Positions 7,376-13,908 are shown, counted from the stretch's first letter. The stretch: 15,057 nt of DNA from JBDSLU01 sp039916225 (GCA_039916225.1 JBDSLU010000034.1:1-15057), one strand, 5' to 3'. Numbers and translations: made by a program. The notes: a model not told the origin generated them from the letters alone.

Positions 7376-8305
7376 CTAGCCTCGCCAGCGGGCCAGGCGG
7401 CCGCGGACGTCGACGTGGACGAAGGGGCCGTGCGCCGCGGTGCTGCCGTATTCGCCGAGACCGCCCTTGAAGAACGCGGCCGGCATGCGGTCCATCCCGT
7501 CGATCAGCCGGAACAGCCAGATCGCATCGTCGCGCGTCACCATGCCATCGCGGTCGAGATCGTCCATGCGGCCGTCGGTCTTCTGGTCGACGAAGACGTC
7601 GGCGGCGGTGCCGGCGGTGTGCTGGCTGTCGCGGACGTTGCCGATGCCTTCGTTGTAGAACGGCGTCCGGTAGCCGCTCATCACCGTCAGCGTGTCGACG
7701 TCGTGGCCGGCACGATCGAGCGCCTCGATGATCCGTTCGAGCTTGAGGATCAGCGCCTCGCTGATGACGACGTACTTGGGGAAGCCGCCGGGTTGCTTGC
7801 AGAGGAACTGCCGCAGCTCGAAGTGCGGCGACAGCTTGGTGAGGATGGTCTCGGGCGTCACCTCGACGAACCCGAGCGGCTGCGTCTTCGGCGGATAGCT
7901 GCCGATCCGGTAGCCGTTCAGGCGGCCGTCGCGCACCTCGCCGAAGGGCACCATCACGAAGGCGTGGAGGTCGAGCACCTTGCGCCCGCGCGCGTCCTCG
8001 ACGGTCAGCGTGGCCGGCCCGGGCGCGGTCGGCGCCCGCCATCGCCACGTGATCGGATGACGCGCCGTCAGGATCCCGACCTTTGCCTCGACCCGGCCCG
8101 TCTTCGCCTCCACCCGGTAGGGGCCGTCGCTGCCGGCGATCTGCAGGTCGAGGTCGGCGCCGGGGAGCACCGTCACGCTCGCCACCTTCTCGGTGAAGAC
8201 GAGGTTGCGCGTCGTCACCGAGAACGGCACCTTGCCGTCGGCGCGAGGCGATGCGGCGGCAAGGAGGATCGCCAGCGCGACGGCTGCACTCAGGAACTGG
8301 CCCAC
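7376..8305 (-). CDS. Exported M15-type (DUF882/YcbK-like) peptidase with EF-hand-like loop
   Basis: The protein has 309 residues from a GTG at 8305. A signal peptide (FLSAAVALAILLAAASPRADG) is followed by a beta-rich N-terminal domain (~28-125), then an M15-family zinc peptidase domain (~158-309). Metal ligands are visible: SGYR (210-213), His229 and Asp236 in SQHTAGTAAD, and His297 in HVDV. Relatives cut D-Ala-containing peptide cross-links in peptidoglycan. Between ligands, residues 249-260 (DLDRDGMVTRDD) fit the 12-residue EF-hand or dockerin calcium loop at positions 1, 3, 5, 6, 8 and 12. The frame stays open far upstream, but that part only mirrors the M23 gene. The GTG gives a clean signal peptide and overlaps the M23 stop by 16 bases. 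It belongs to the L,D-transpeptidase/M23/M15 cell-wall run. Confidence 0.82.
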   Translation of the reverse strand: MGQFLSAAVALAILLAAASPRADGKVPFSVTTRNLVFTEKVASVTVLPGADLDLQIAGSDGPYRVEAKTGRVEAKVGILTARHPITWRWRAPTAPGPATLTVEDARGRKVLDLHAFVMVPFGEVRDGRLNGYRIGSYPPKTQPLGFVEVTPETILTKLSPHFELRQFLCKQPGGFPKYVVISEALILKLERIIEALDRAGHDVDTLTVMSGYRTPFYNEGIGNVRDSQHTAGTAADVFVDQKTDGRMDDLDRDGMVTRDDAIWLFRLIDGMDRMPAAFFKGGLGEYGSTAAHGPFVHVDVRGRLARWRG

Positions 8306-9000
8306 ACTGGGAACGGATTGAGCGGAACGCCCTGCCACCAGCGCTTGTCCTCGGCCAGCTTGAAGATGGTGAAGTGCAGGTGCGGCGTCTCCGGCGGAGC
8401 GTTGCCGCTGATGCCGACGTAGCCGATCACCTGGCCGCGCTTGACGACCTGGCCCTCGGCCAGACCGGCGGCGTAGCGATCCAGGTGCGCATAGTAATAG
8501 CAGTAACGGCGGCTCGGATCGAACTGGTAGACGGTGAGGCCGCCCTGCTTGCTGGTGAACAGCTTTTCGATCCGCCCCTCCTCCACCGCCACCACCGGCG
8601 TCCCGCGCGGGGCGAGAATGTCGATCGCCTCGTGCACGTGGCCGGTGCGGCCCTCGGTGAAGGTGTCGCGCAGCGTCTTCCTGTCGATGCCGTCGACGGG
8701 CACCTCGAGGCGGCGGCGACGCAGCTCGTCGAGGTCGCCGATACCAGTCGGGACGGGCACCGGCGCGACGGTCGGCGCGCCGCCTTTCGGCACGTCCCCT
8801 TCGGCCGCGGACGGCAGGCGCTCGACCGGTCGCTCGGGGAGGCGCGGCGTCGATACGGCCGACGGCACGTCGATCGGCGACATGGCGTCGTCGCGCAGCA
8901 CCAGCCCGTCGCCGGCCCGGGCCCGCAGGCACGAATAGCTGGAATACCCGGCCACGCCGACCAACAACCCGAGGACGAAGAACGCGGGCCGGCCGATCAC
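8290..9000 (-). CDS. M23 family metallopeptidase (LytM-type peptidoglycan endopeptidase)
   Basis: The 236-residue protein has one N-terminal membrane anchor (about residues 5-22), a proline-rich linker (~40-85) and a C-terminal M23 domain (~105-225). The zinc ligands of the family are present: His123 and Asp127 in HVHEAIDI, and His209 in HLHF, with His207 as the catalytic partner. YAHL (170-173) is also present. It is expected to hydrolyse peptide cross-bridges in the periplasm while tethered to the inner membrane. The GTG start is supported by a GGAG at 9008-9011, inside the 3' end of the L,D-transpeptidase gene and 7 bases before the GTG. Only 4 bases separate the genes. Its 3' end overlaps the M15 peptidase start, so the three enzymes are almost certainly co-transcribed. 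Catalytic residues look complete, unlike the degenerate regulators of this family. Confidence 0.92.
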   Translation of the reverse strand: MIGRPAFFVLGLLVGVAGYSSYSCLRARAGDGLVLRDDAMSPIDVPSAVSTPRLPERPVERLPSAAEGDVPKGGAPTVAPVPVPTGIGDLDELRRRRLEVPVDGIDRKTLRDTFTEGRTGHVHEAIDILAPRGTPVVAVEEGRIEKLFTSKQGGLTVYQFDPSRRYCYYYAHLDRYAAGLAEGQVVKRGQVIGYVGISGNAPPETPHLHFTIFKLAEDKRWWQGVPLNPFPVWASS

Positions 9001-9004
9001 GCGG

Positions 9005-9883
9005 TCACTCCTGCAGCACCGCCGGCATGCCGGCCTTGACGGCGGCGCCGAGCTCGACGGCGTCCCAGTTGGTCAGGCGGATGCAGCCGTGCGACTGCGT
9101 CTTGCCGACGTTCTCAGGACGCGGCGTGCCGTGGATGCCGTAGTGCTCCTTCGACAAGTCGATCCACACGAGACCGACGGGGTTGTTCGGGCCGGCCGGA
9201 ATCTTGGCCTTGCTGTGCGTCAGATCGGCATCCCAGAACAGGTCGGGGTTGTAGTTGAACACCGGCCCGTCCGCCTTGCCGTTGATCTTCCAATCGCCGA
9301 CCGGCAGCGGATCGTGCTCGCTGCCCATCGAGGCCGGGTAGCGGGCGATGATCTTTCCGGCCGCGTCGTAGGCGAGCACGGCGCGATCGGATTGGTCGAC
9401 GACAACCTTGGCGACGCCGGCAAGCGCCGGCCGCGTGACGTTCGGCACCTCGATCTGCTCACCGGCGGCGAACGTCGCTTTCGGGTTCAGGGCCTTGAGG
9501 AGGGCGGGACTGGCGTGGAAGCGCTCGCCCAACGCTTCGAGGATCGTGGCGTAGGTCAGCGCCGGCAGCTTCGACTGCTCCATCATGTCTGCGGGGACTT
9601 CGGCGTACGGCCCGGCGACGTCCGCGTCGGTGATGGTGTAGGCGATCGTCGCCGCGGTCGTGTCCGGCGTCAGGCCAGAGGCCGCAAAGGCCGCTTGCGC
9701 GGCCCGCGTGTTCGACCCGCCGCGGGCGTCGATCTCGCCGGGCGAGAAGTGGGCTCGATCGAGCTGCACCTGCAGCGCGAGCGTCTGGCGCTGGGCCGGC
9801 CTCAAGGCGGCGGCGCCGGTCGACCGCACGGGTGCGGGCATCAGCGCGGGGGCGAGCAGCAGAGCAACGAACGATCGGAACAT
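9005..9883 (-). CDS. L,D-transpeptidase (YkuD) with LysM-like segment
   Basis: The 292-residue exported protein has a signal peptide (MFRSFVALLLAPALMPAP), then a peptidoglycan-binding-like region (~28-75: LALQVQLDRAHFSPG, AAQAAFAASG). A LysM-like segment follows (~112-150, ending LNPKATFAAGEQIEVPN), then a YkuD catalytic domain (~157-292). The active-site signature is intact: HGT (His251) and SHGCIRL with Cys267 and Arg269. Such enzymes make 3-3 cross-links or attach lipoproteins in peptidoglycan and can confer beta-lactam tolerance. I chose the ATG at 9883, preceded by a strong GGAGG at 9888-9892, over the longer reading to 10126. The extra sequence there is basic low-complexity intergenic DNA. 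It is the first gene of the envelope run. There is no sign of damage. Confidence 0.93.
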   Translation of the reverse strand: MFRSFVALLLAPALMPAPVRSTGAAALRPAQRQTLALQVQLDRAHFSPGEIDARGGSNTRAAQAAFAASGLTPDTTAATIAYTITDADVAGPYAEVPADMMEQSKLPALTYATILEALGERFHASPALLKALNPKATFAAGEQIEVPNVTRPALAGVAKVVVDQSDRAVLAYDAAGKIIARYPASMGSEHDPLPVGDWKINGKADGPVFNYNPDLFWDADLTHSKAKIPAGPNNPVGLVWIDLSKEHYGIHGTPRPENVGKTQSHGCIRLTNWDAVELGAAVKAGMPAVLQE

Positions 9884-9887
9884 CGAG

Positions 9888-9892
9888 CCTCC
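9888..9892 (-). promoter_or_regulatory. Ribosome-binding site (GGAGG) deciding the L,D-transpeptidase start
   Basis: GGAGG on the minus strand ends 4 bases before the ATG at 9883. The upstream in-frame starts have no such site and lead into non-coding sequence, so this site fixes the start. It also shows that this bacterium uses Shine-Dalgarno initiation for some genes. Confidence 0.7.
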
Positions 9893-9963
9893 GCGGATGG
9901 ACGATTCAAGACGGGTGCCACGCCTCCCCGGCGATAAACCGCATGATTCGGCCAGAGATGGAC

Positions 9964-10017
9964 GCCCTCGGGCTTGGGGGTGGGTGCCTGGCGACCACTC
10001 GTAGCTCGTCCGAGGGC
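9964..10017. repeat. 8-base inverted repeat in the divergent 9884-10086 intergenic region
   Basis: GCCCTCGG at 9964-9971 is the exact reverse complement of CCGAGGGC at 10010-10017, with 38 bases between the arms. It lies between the divergently transcribed L,D-transpeptidase and TPR-like membrane protein genes, so it could be an operator or a cruciform-prone site. In DNA this GC-rich, an 8-base match over this distance can also arise by chance. The rest of 9884-10086 holds no gene that I can recognise. Confidence 0.3.
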
Positions 10018-10072
10018 CATACCGGTCGTGTCGCCCGTGAGCCGACCCATGCGGTAGCCGCCGCCGCCGTGC

Positions 10073-10078
10073 CATGCT
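10073..10078 (+). promoter_or_regulatory. Possible -10 element (CATGCT) before the TPR-like membrane protein gene
   Basis: CATGCT ends 8 bases before the ATG at 10087, the same placement as TATGCT before the DUF3500 gene. There is no Shine-Dalgarno sequence. The first base departs from TANNNT, so the call is weaker than its counterparts. Confidence 0.3.
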
Positions 10079-10086
10079 GATGGCCG

Positions 10087-10620
10087 ATGTCCGCCGCCTC
10101 CACCGTCGACCGGGCCTGGCATTCACCGGCGCTGATCCGCTCGGCCGGACTGCTGGTGACGGCCGCCTACGCCACCTTCATCGTGTGGGCCTACGTGGCC
10201 CAGCCGCGGACGTTGCGTGAAGTACGGGGCGGGGTCGCGGCATCGATCGGCGCCTATCGCATCGACCCCGTGGCGTTCGACGAAGGGCTGCGCTTCTTCC
10301 GCGCCGATCGCTTCGCCGAGTCGCGGCGGGCCTTCGAGCGCGCCGATCAGGCCCAGCGCGACGCGCGCACGCAGTACTACATCGCCTACGCCTTCCTGCG
10401 CGAAGGATGGGGCCGCGTCTACGCCGACGACGCGCTCTACCGCCAGGCGCAGGTGTCGCTGCAGCGTGCGCTGGCGGCGTCGCCGGACGGCGTCGTCCGG
10501 GTCGACGATCCCGACCTGACGCTGAAGACGTCCGACGAGATGGCTGAAGCCCTGGCGCGCGGCCTGCGCCGCGACGCCTCGGATCTCAATCCGCTGTCGA
10601 TGCTGGAGAAACGGCCGTGA
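10087..10620 (+). CDS. Single-pass membrane protein with TPR-like domain, function unknown
   Basis: The 177-residue protein has one hydrophobic helix at about residues 16-38 (IRSAGLLVTAAYATFIVWAYVA). A soluble helical region of about 60-130 follows, whose pattern of alanines, aromatics and repeated helices (FFRADRFAESRRAFERAD; YIAYAFLREGW; AQVSLQRALAASP) resembles TPR repeats. The C-terminal end is polar. No catalytic motif is visible. It is probably a protein-binding membrane component. The next gene starts within its stop codon (GTGA), so the two proteins are likely made in fixed ratio and may form a complex. I do not recognise a named family. The ATG at 10087 is the first start and lies 8 bases after a CATGCT element. 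Confidence 0.78.
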   Translation: MSAASTVDRAWHSPALIRSAGLLVTAAYATFIVWAYVAQPRTLREVRGGVAASIGAYRIDPVAFDEGLRFFRADRFAESRRAFERADQAQRDARTQYYIAYAFLREGWGRVYADDALYRQAQVSLQRALAASPDGVVRVDDPDLTLKTSDEMAEALARGLRRDASDLNPLSMLEKRP

Positions 10621-11333
10621 CCAGCGTCCGCGCCGCCCACCTCGCCCGTATGGCCTGGCACGAGGCCTTCACGTTGCCGCTGGTGCTGCTGTCGGCGGCG
10701 CTGCTCGGCGGCTTGCGCATCGACATCCGCGGCGGGCTGGCCTTCGTGCCGCCGCCGCTGATGGCCCTGGTGCTCGCCATGGTGCTGCTGGCGGCGCTCT
10801 ATCGGTCCGGCGCGCTCGATCCGGCGCGCCTGATCCATCCGGCGCGAACCGGCCTCGCCAACGCCTCCGGCGCGGTGATCATCGTCTCGCTGGGGGCGGC
10901 GGCGGCGCAGACGATCGCCGCGCTCACGCCGGAAGCGGGCGTCCTGGCGCTGGTCTTCGACGTGGCGTGGCTGGTGCTCTTCGCCAACACCATCGCCGCG
11001 CGGCCGGATCGCGCCCGGCTGCTCTCCAGCCTGCTCGTGATCCTCGGCGCGGCGTTCATGGTGAAGTTCGTCGTGCTGGGCGCGCTGTATGCGCCCGATG
11101 GCAGCCTGACGAAGCGGGTGGTGATGGCGCTCGTCGAAGGCGTCTCGCTCGGCACGCTGGCCTACCAGCCGGCGGGACCGGCCACCGGCTACGTCGCGTT
11201 CGCGACCGGCCTGCTGTTCCTGGCCGGCATCGCCGCGCTCCCGCATGGCGCCGAGCCGACTCCGGCATCGACCGGCGCATTGGTGCGTGTCGTGCCCGGC
11301 GAGATCGTCGTCCCGGACCCGCCGGTCGAGTGA
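10617..11333 (+). CDS. Polytopic membrane protein, function unknown
   Basis: The 238-residue protein is mostly hydrophobic, with about six predicted membrane helices. They lie near residues 18-35, 44-62, 83-101, 106-124, 138-158 and 195-213, and the last ~25 residues are polar. The GTG start overlaps the TGA of the upstream TPR-like gene as GTGA, a typical coupled junction. I see no conserved catalytic or transport motif and do not recognise the family. The gene converges with the SEC-C gene, ending 19 bases from it. A role together with the upstream TPR-like protein, for example in envelope assembly or small-molecule handling, is only a guess from coupling. Codon use looks like its neighbours, with no sign of recent transfer. 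Confidence 0.75.
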   Translation: MTSVRAAHLARMAWHEAFTLPLVLLSAALLGGLRIDIRGGLAFVPPPLMALVLAMVLLAALYRSGALDPARLIHPARTGLANASGAVIIVSLGAAAAQTIAALTPEAGVLALVFDVAWLVLFANTIAARPDRARLLSSLLVILGAAFMVKFVVLGALYAPDGSLTKRVVMALVEGVSLGTLAYQPAGPATGYVAFATGLLFLAGIAALPHGAEPTPASTGALVRVVPGEIVVPDPPVE

Positions 11334-11352
11334 GGACCGGCAGGGGTCGCCG

Positions 11353-11625
11353 CTAGCCGCCGCCCATCTTTCGCGGAGCGGTCGAGCGCGGCACGAACCC
11401 GCGGGACGTCGCCGCTTTCCACGGCTGCTGGGTCTTGTGCTTGGGCGCGGCCGACGTGGCCGACGACGCGTCAGCTGCGGCCGGTCCGGCCTCGGCAGCC
11501 GCCGCGGCTCGCGCCGTGGCCGCTTCCGCCTCGTCCTTGGGCAGGCAGCATTGCTTGTATTTGCGACCGGAGCCGCAGTGGCAGGGCTCGTTGCGGCCCG
11601 GCCGGGGTGTGGTGGAGGAAGTCAT
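11353..11625 (-). CDS. Small SEC-C zinc-motif protein
   Basis: The 90-residue protein has an N-terminal SEC-C motif, RNEPCHCGSGRKYKQCC (residues 11-27). It has the C-x-C-x8-C-C zinc ligands (Cys15, Cys17, Cys26, Cys27) as in the SecA tail, where the motif binds zinc and contacts SecB or ribosomes. A long alanine-rich segment (~33-60) leads to a basic C-terminal tail (~61-90). It is not SecA; many bacteria have such free-standing SEC-C proteins of unknown role. The ATG at 11625 is preceded by GGAGGGAG, which could serve as a ribosome-binding site though the spacing is short. TAGAGT sits 8 bases upstream. The frame stays open upstream over the ThuA gene, but that is shadow sequence. It is downstream of the ThuA gene by 71 bases. 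Confidence 0.83.
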   Translation of the reverse strand: MTSSTTPRPGRNEPCHCGSGRKYKQCCLPKDEAEAATARAAAAAEAGPAAADASSATSAAPKHKTQQPWKAATSRGFVPRSTAPRKMGGG

Positions 11626-11633
11626 CTCCCTCC

Positions 11634-11639
11634 ACTCTA
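11634..11639 (-). promoter_or_regulatory. Possible -10 element (TAGAGT) before the SEC-C gene
   Basis: TAGAGT matches TANNNT and lies 8 bases before the ATG at 11625, in the 71-base gap after the ThuA gene. The intervening GGAGGGAG could be a ribosome-binding site, so initiation here may not be leaderless even if this is a promoter. If the promoter is real, most of that site would lie upstream of the transcript start. Confidence 0.35.
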
Positions 11640-11696
11640 CCCCGGGCGCGGAGCATCGCGTTGCTGGCCGAGGCGAAAGTCCGCGGCGTCGGCGGC

Positions 11697-12605
11697 CTAC
11701 TGCGCTGACGGGCGACGCGGCCCGGGCGCCGGCGTCGGACGCACGGTCATCAGGGCGTCGGCCGGCGCCTTGGCCGCCCAGGCGATGCCGCGCAGCAGGG
11801 TCGGCAGCACGCGCGGATCCTGGAGGTTCACGTAGTTGTGCCCCTGCATCCAGACGAAGCTGCGGAAAGTCGGCTGGCCGCCGAGGCGCGGGAAGAACGT
11901 GCGCTCGTAGGTCCACACCTGCGGCGCGATCTCGCCGGCGTGGGTGCCGGCGCTGCGGGTCGGGGCGACCGGCGACGTCGCCAGCATCTTCGGCGCCGGG
12001 TCCTTGGCCCACGTCATCAGGAAGAACGCCTCGTCGGAGATCTCGAAGCCGCTCGCGCCCTTCGTGATGGCGTTGTCGGCCTCGGTGAAGGTGTAGGTGA
12101 CGGGCGCCTCGAGCGTGAAGTTGGTCTCGCCGTGCTTCTTGGCGCCGCCCATGATGCTCGACCACCACACCGGATCCTCGGCGCAGATGGCGTCGTGGAT
12201 GCCGACCAGGCCGCCGCCGCGCTTGAGGAAGTTCTCGAGCACGATGCGCTCGCCGATCGTCATGTAGCCGGCGTCACCCTTGTACATCACGATGACGTCG
12301 ACGTCGGCGGCCTCCTCGGCGGTCGGGAAGTGGAAGCTGCCGTCGACGATCGCGCCGCGCTCGGTGAGCAACTTGCTCCAGTCGGCGAGGAACTGCGGGT
12401 AGTCGTGCTGGCCGGCGGCGTGCGTCTTCAGGCCACCGCGCAGGTAGACCTTGATCGGCCGGCCTTCCGGCGTCGGCGGCGCGGCCTGGGCGAGCGCCTG
12501 GGCGGCGGTCTGCGCCGGCGCCGGGCTCTGGCCCGGCCCTTGTGCGAACGAAGGAACCGCCACGGCCAGTGCGGCCAGCGCGGCGAACGTCACTCGTGCG
12601 GTCAT
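11697..12605 (-). CDS. Exported ThuA-domain protein
   Basis: The 302-residue protein starts with a signal peptide (MTARVTFAALAALAVAVPSFAQ) and an Ala/Pro/Gln linker (~23-48). A ThuA-like, class I glutamine amidotransferase-like domain fills ~50-275. Visible family blocks are VYLRGGLKTHAAGQHDYP, DVDVIVMYKGDAGY (~101-114), ENFLKRGGGLVGIHDA (GIH at 135-137), WWSSIMGG and FVWMQGHNYVN. ThuA proteins are named for a trehalose-utilisation locus; most exported relatives have no proven reaction and are linked to carbohydrate use. The ATG at 12605 is chosen for its signal peptide and for GGAG at 12611-12614. It follows the mannonate-dehydratase-like gene by 89 bases on the same strand, suggesting a joint role in extracytoplasmic sugar or polysaccharide metabolism. 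A PRRPSAQ tail is probably unstructured. Confidence 0.87.
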   Translation of the reverse strand: MTARVTFAALAALAVAVPSFAQGPGQSPAPAQTAAQALAQAAPPTPEGRPIKVYLRGGLKTHAAGQHDYPQFLADWSKLLTERGAIVDGSFHFPTAEEAADVDVIVMYKGDAGYMTIGERIVLENFLKRGGGLVGIHDAICAEDPVWWSSIMGGAKKHGETNFTLEAPVTYTFTEADNAITKGASGFEISDEAFFLMTWAKDPAPKMLATSPVAPTRSAGTHAGEIAPQVWTYERTFFPRLGGQPTFRSFVWMQGHNYVNLQDPRVLPTLLRGIAWAAKAPADALMTVRPTPAPGPRRPSAQ

Positions 12606-12610
12606 AGACA

Positions 12611-12614
12611 CTCC
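12611..12614 (-). promoter_or_regulatory. Ribosome-binding site (GGAG) deciding the ThuA start
   Basis: GGAG lies 5 bases before the ATG at 12605. Other in-frame ATGs further upstream lack such a site and would put basic residues ahead of the signal peptide, so this site supports the shorter protein. Confidence 0.55.
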
Positions 12615-12636
12615 AGGTCGTTCACGGGATACGCGC

Positions 12637-12642
12637 ATCATA
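12637..12642 (-). promoter_or_regulatory. Possible -10 element (TATGAT) upstream of the ThuA gene
   Basis: TATGAT on the minus strand differs from TATAAT by one base and lies 31 bases before the ThuA ATG, leaving room for a leader with the GGAG site. No good -35 is visible. It would let the ThuA gene be transcribed separately from the upstream gene. Confidence 0.35.
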
Positions 12643-12690
12643 GCGGAGGCCCGCTTCCCCAGATCCAGTCGCGCGGTGCGGAAGCCCGCT
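12643..12690. repeat. Pair of 13-base near-identical direct repeats ahead of the ThuA gene
   Basis: GCGGAGGCCCGCT (12643-12655) and GCGGAAGCCCGCT (12678-12690) differ at one base and start 35 bases apart. One copy abuts the possible TATGAT -10 of the ThuA gene, and the other lies close to the stop codon of the mannonate-dehydratase-like gene. They could be operator half-sites for a regulator, or chance similarity in GC-rich DNA. Confidence 0.4.
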
Positions 12691-12694
12691 ACGC

Positions 12695-13840
12695 TCACAG
12701 CGTCAAGGCGGCCTGCAACATCGCCCGCGCGTAGCCGACGTTGTAGATCTCGCCGGCGAAGCCGCCGCCGCCCGGATACTGGTTCTGGAACTTCTGGTAC
12801 TCGCGGTCCATGTCGATCAGCCGCGGATGCTCCGGATACAGGCCGCGCGGGTACTTGTGCTTCACCAGCTCGCGCATCACGCCGAACATGTCGGCCTGGC
12901 CATCGTCGAGGAAGACCTCGGTGTAGTCGATATACGGCGTGCGCACGATCACGTTGCGGAAGTGGACGTGATTGATGCAGTCGCGCTCGCTGAGGTAGCG
13001 ACAGACCTTGACCGGATCCTCGCCCATCTCGCGCGTGACGCCGCAGTCGAACGTCATGCCGTTGAAGGGGCTCTCGACCAGCTTCAGGTAGGTCTTCCAC
13101 TGCTCGACGCTGGCCATGATCTGCTCGGAGCCGCGCGACAGCGGCACCGGCGGATCGTTCGGATGCAGCGCCAGGCGGACATTGGCCTTCTCCGCCACCG
13201 GCACGATCGTCTTGAGGAACCGGTGCGCGCGTTCGAGCTGTTGGGCGCGCGTGTGCGTGCCGACGCCCTCGCGCGGCGGCAGGTCCTTCGACAGCGTGTA
13301 GTCGTAGGCGGTGTAGCCGGCGCCGGCGCGGCCTTCCTCGAGCTTGTAGCCCTCGGTCAGCCGGTGCGCGTAGAAGTTGTATTCGACCACCGGCAGCCCG
13401 AGCTTGCCGGCCACCTTGATCGACTCGACGACGTTGGCGGTCTGCTCTTCGGCCTTCGGTCCGCCCCAGATGACGTCGTTGAAGCCGCCGATCATCATGT
13501 TGATGATCTCGACGCCGCCGGCCTTAAAGCGGTCCATCCGCGCCTTGAGCTCGTCTTCCTTCCACGGCGCCGGTGGACCACCCATCAGGACGTGCGACAC
13601 GCCAATCTGTTTCAGCCGGCGGAGCTGCCCCTCATCCGGGTTGGCCGGCGCGCCGAGGCAGATGCGCGGCCGGCCGGGACCGTCGCCGGGCATGCCGCGA
13701 AACGTCACCGGGTAGGTCGGACCGTCGGCCGGGGCCGCTGCCGCCTCGCTGGCCGATACCGATCCGAGCAGGGTGGCCGCGCCCATCGTCTTCAGCAGCG
13801 TCCGCCGATCGAGCGACACATGTCCGCGTCTTCGACTCAT
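12695..13840 (-). CDS. Tat-exported mannonate-dehydratase-like (UxuA-related) TIM-barrel protein
   Basis: The 381-residue protein starts with a twin-arginine signal (DRRTLLKTMGAATLLG, Arg12-Arg13). The rest is a TIM barrel resembling mannonate dehydratase. Shared blocks include VVEYNFYAHR (~151-160), VPVAEKANVRLALHPNDPP (His226), TFDCG (Cys266), HVHFRN (His291, His293) and the DMFGVMRELV helix. UxuA converts D-mannonate to 2-keto-3-deoxygluconate in the cytoplasm. Here the RPDHGH-type motif is replaced by YPEHPR (335-340) and the protein is exported, so the substrate may differ and relatives are often listed only as sugar isomerase/epimerase-like. The ATG at 13840 has a good GGAGG at 13846-13850. 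ThuA follows downstream, pointing to carbohydrate processing outside the cytoplasm. Activity is unproven. Confidence 0.8.
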   Translation of the reverse strand: MSRRRGHVSLDRRTLLKTMGAATLLGSVSASEAAAAPADGPTYPVTFRGMPGDGPGRPRICLGAPANPDEGQLRRLKQIGVSHVLMGGPPAPWKEDELKARMDRFKAGGVEIINMMIGGFNDVIWGGPKAEEQTANVVESIKVAGKLGLPVVEYNFYAHRLTEGYKLEEGRAGAGYTAYDYTLSKDLPPREGVGTHTRAQQLERAHRFLKTIVPVAEKANVRLALHPNDPPVPLSRGSEQIMASVEQWKTYLKLVESPFNGMTFDCGVTREMGEDPVKVCRYLSERDCINHVHFRNVIVRTPYIDYTEVFLDDGQADMFGVMRELVKHKYPRGLYPEHPRLIDMDREYQKFQNQYPGGGGFAGEIYNVGYARAMLQAALTL

Positions 13841-13873
13841 CGAATCCTCCGAGGTTCAGGGTGCGTGGCAGTG

Positions 13874-13879
13874 GTTATA
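13874..13879 (-). promoter_or_regulatory. Possible extended -10 (TGGTATAAC) of the mannonate-dehydratase-like gene
   Basis: TATAAC on the minus strand is preceded by TGG, giving an extended -10, and lies 33 bases before the ATG at 13840, leaving room for a leader with the GGAGG site. The site is centred on the perfect palindrome TGGTTATACCA (13872-13882), which could also bind a repressor. It lies in the 76-base gap shared with the divergent membrane-protein gene. Confidence 0.45.
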
Positions 13880-13902
13880 CCAGTACGCGCCCGTGCGCAT
13901 GC

Positions 13903-13908
13903 TACCCT
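13903..13908 (+). promoter_or_regulatory. Possible -10 element (TACCCT) of the GIDE-like gene
   Basis: TACCCT matches TANNNT and lies exactly 8 bases before a GTG at 13917. It follows the sigma-factor arrangement (TACAAT, 8 bases, ATG). There is no ribosome-binding site before the GTG. This favours 13917 over the ATG at 13899 as the start. Confidence 0.35.

Noticed and set aside
8306..8932. Upstream extension of the M15 peptidase frame to 518 residues
   Set aside because: The added ~209 residues are low-complexity Arg/Ala/Gly sequence lying over the M23 gene in another frame. The GTG at 8305 gives a signal peptide and a normal operon junction.
9905..9920. Sigma-54-like promoter TGGCACCCGTCTTGAA before the L,D-transpeptidase gene
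   Set aside because: The -24 part matches well, but the invariant GC at -12 reads GA. The transcript would also start on top of the ribosome-binding site.
9884..10126. Upstream extension of the L,D-transpeptidase to 10126
   Set aside because: It would precede the signal peptide with 81 basic, family-unlike residues and overlap the divergent gene. A strong GGAGG supports 9883.
11335..11348. Small hairpin (GACC...GGTC) between the convergent membrane-protein and SEC-C genes as a terminator
   Set aside because: The arms are only four bases and no T-run follows on either strand. I saw no convincing intrinsic terminator anywhere in the window.
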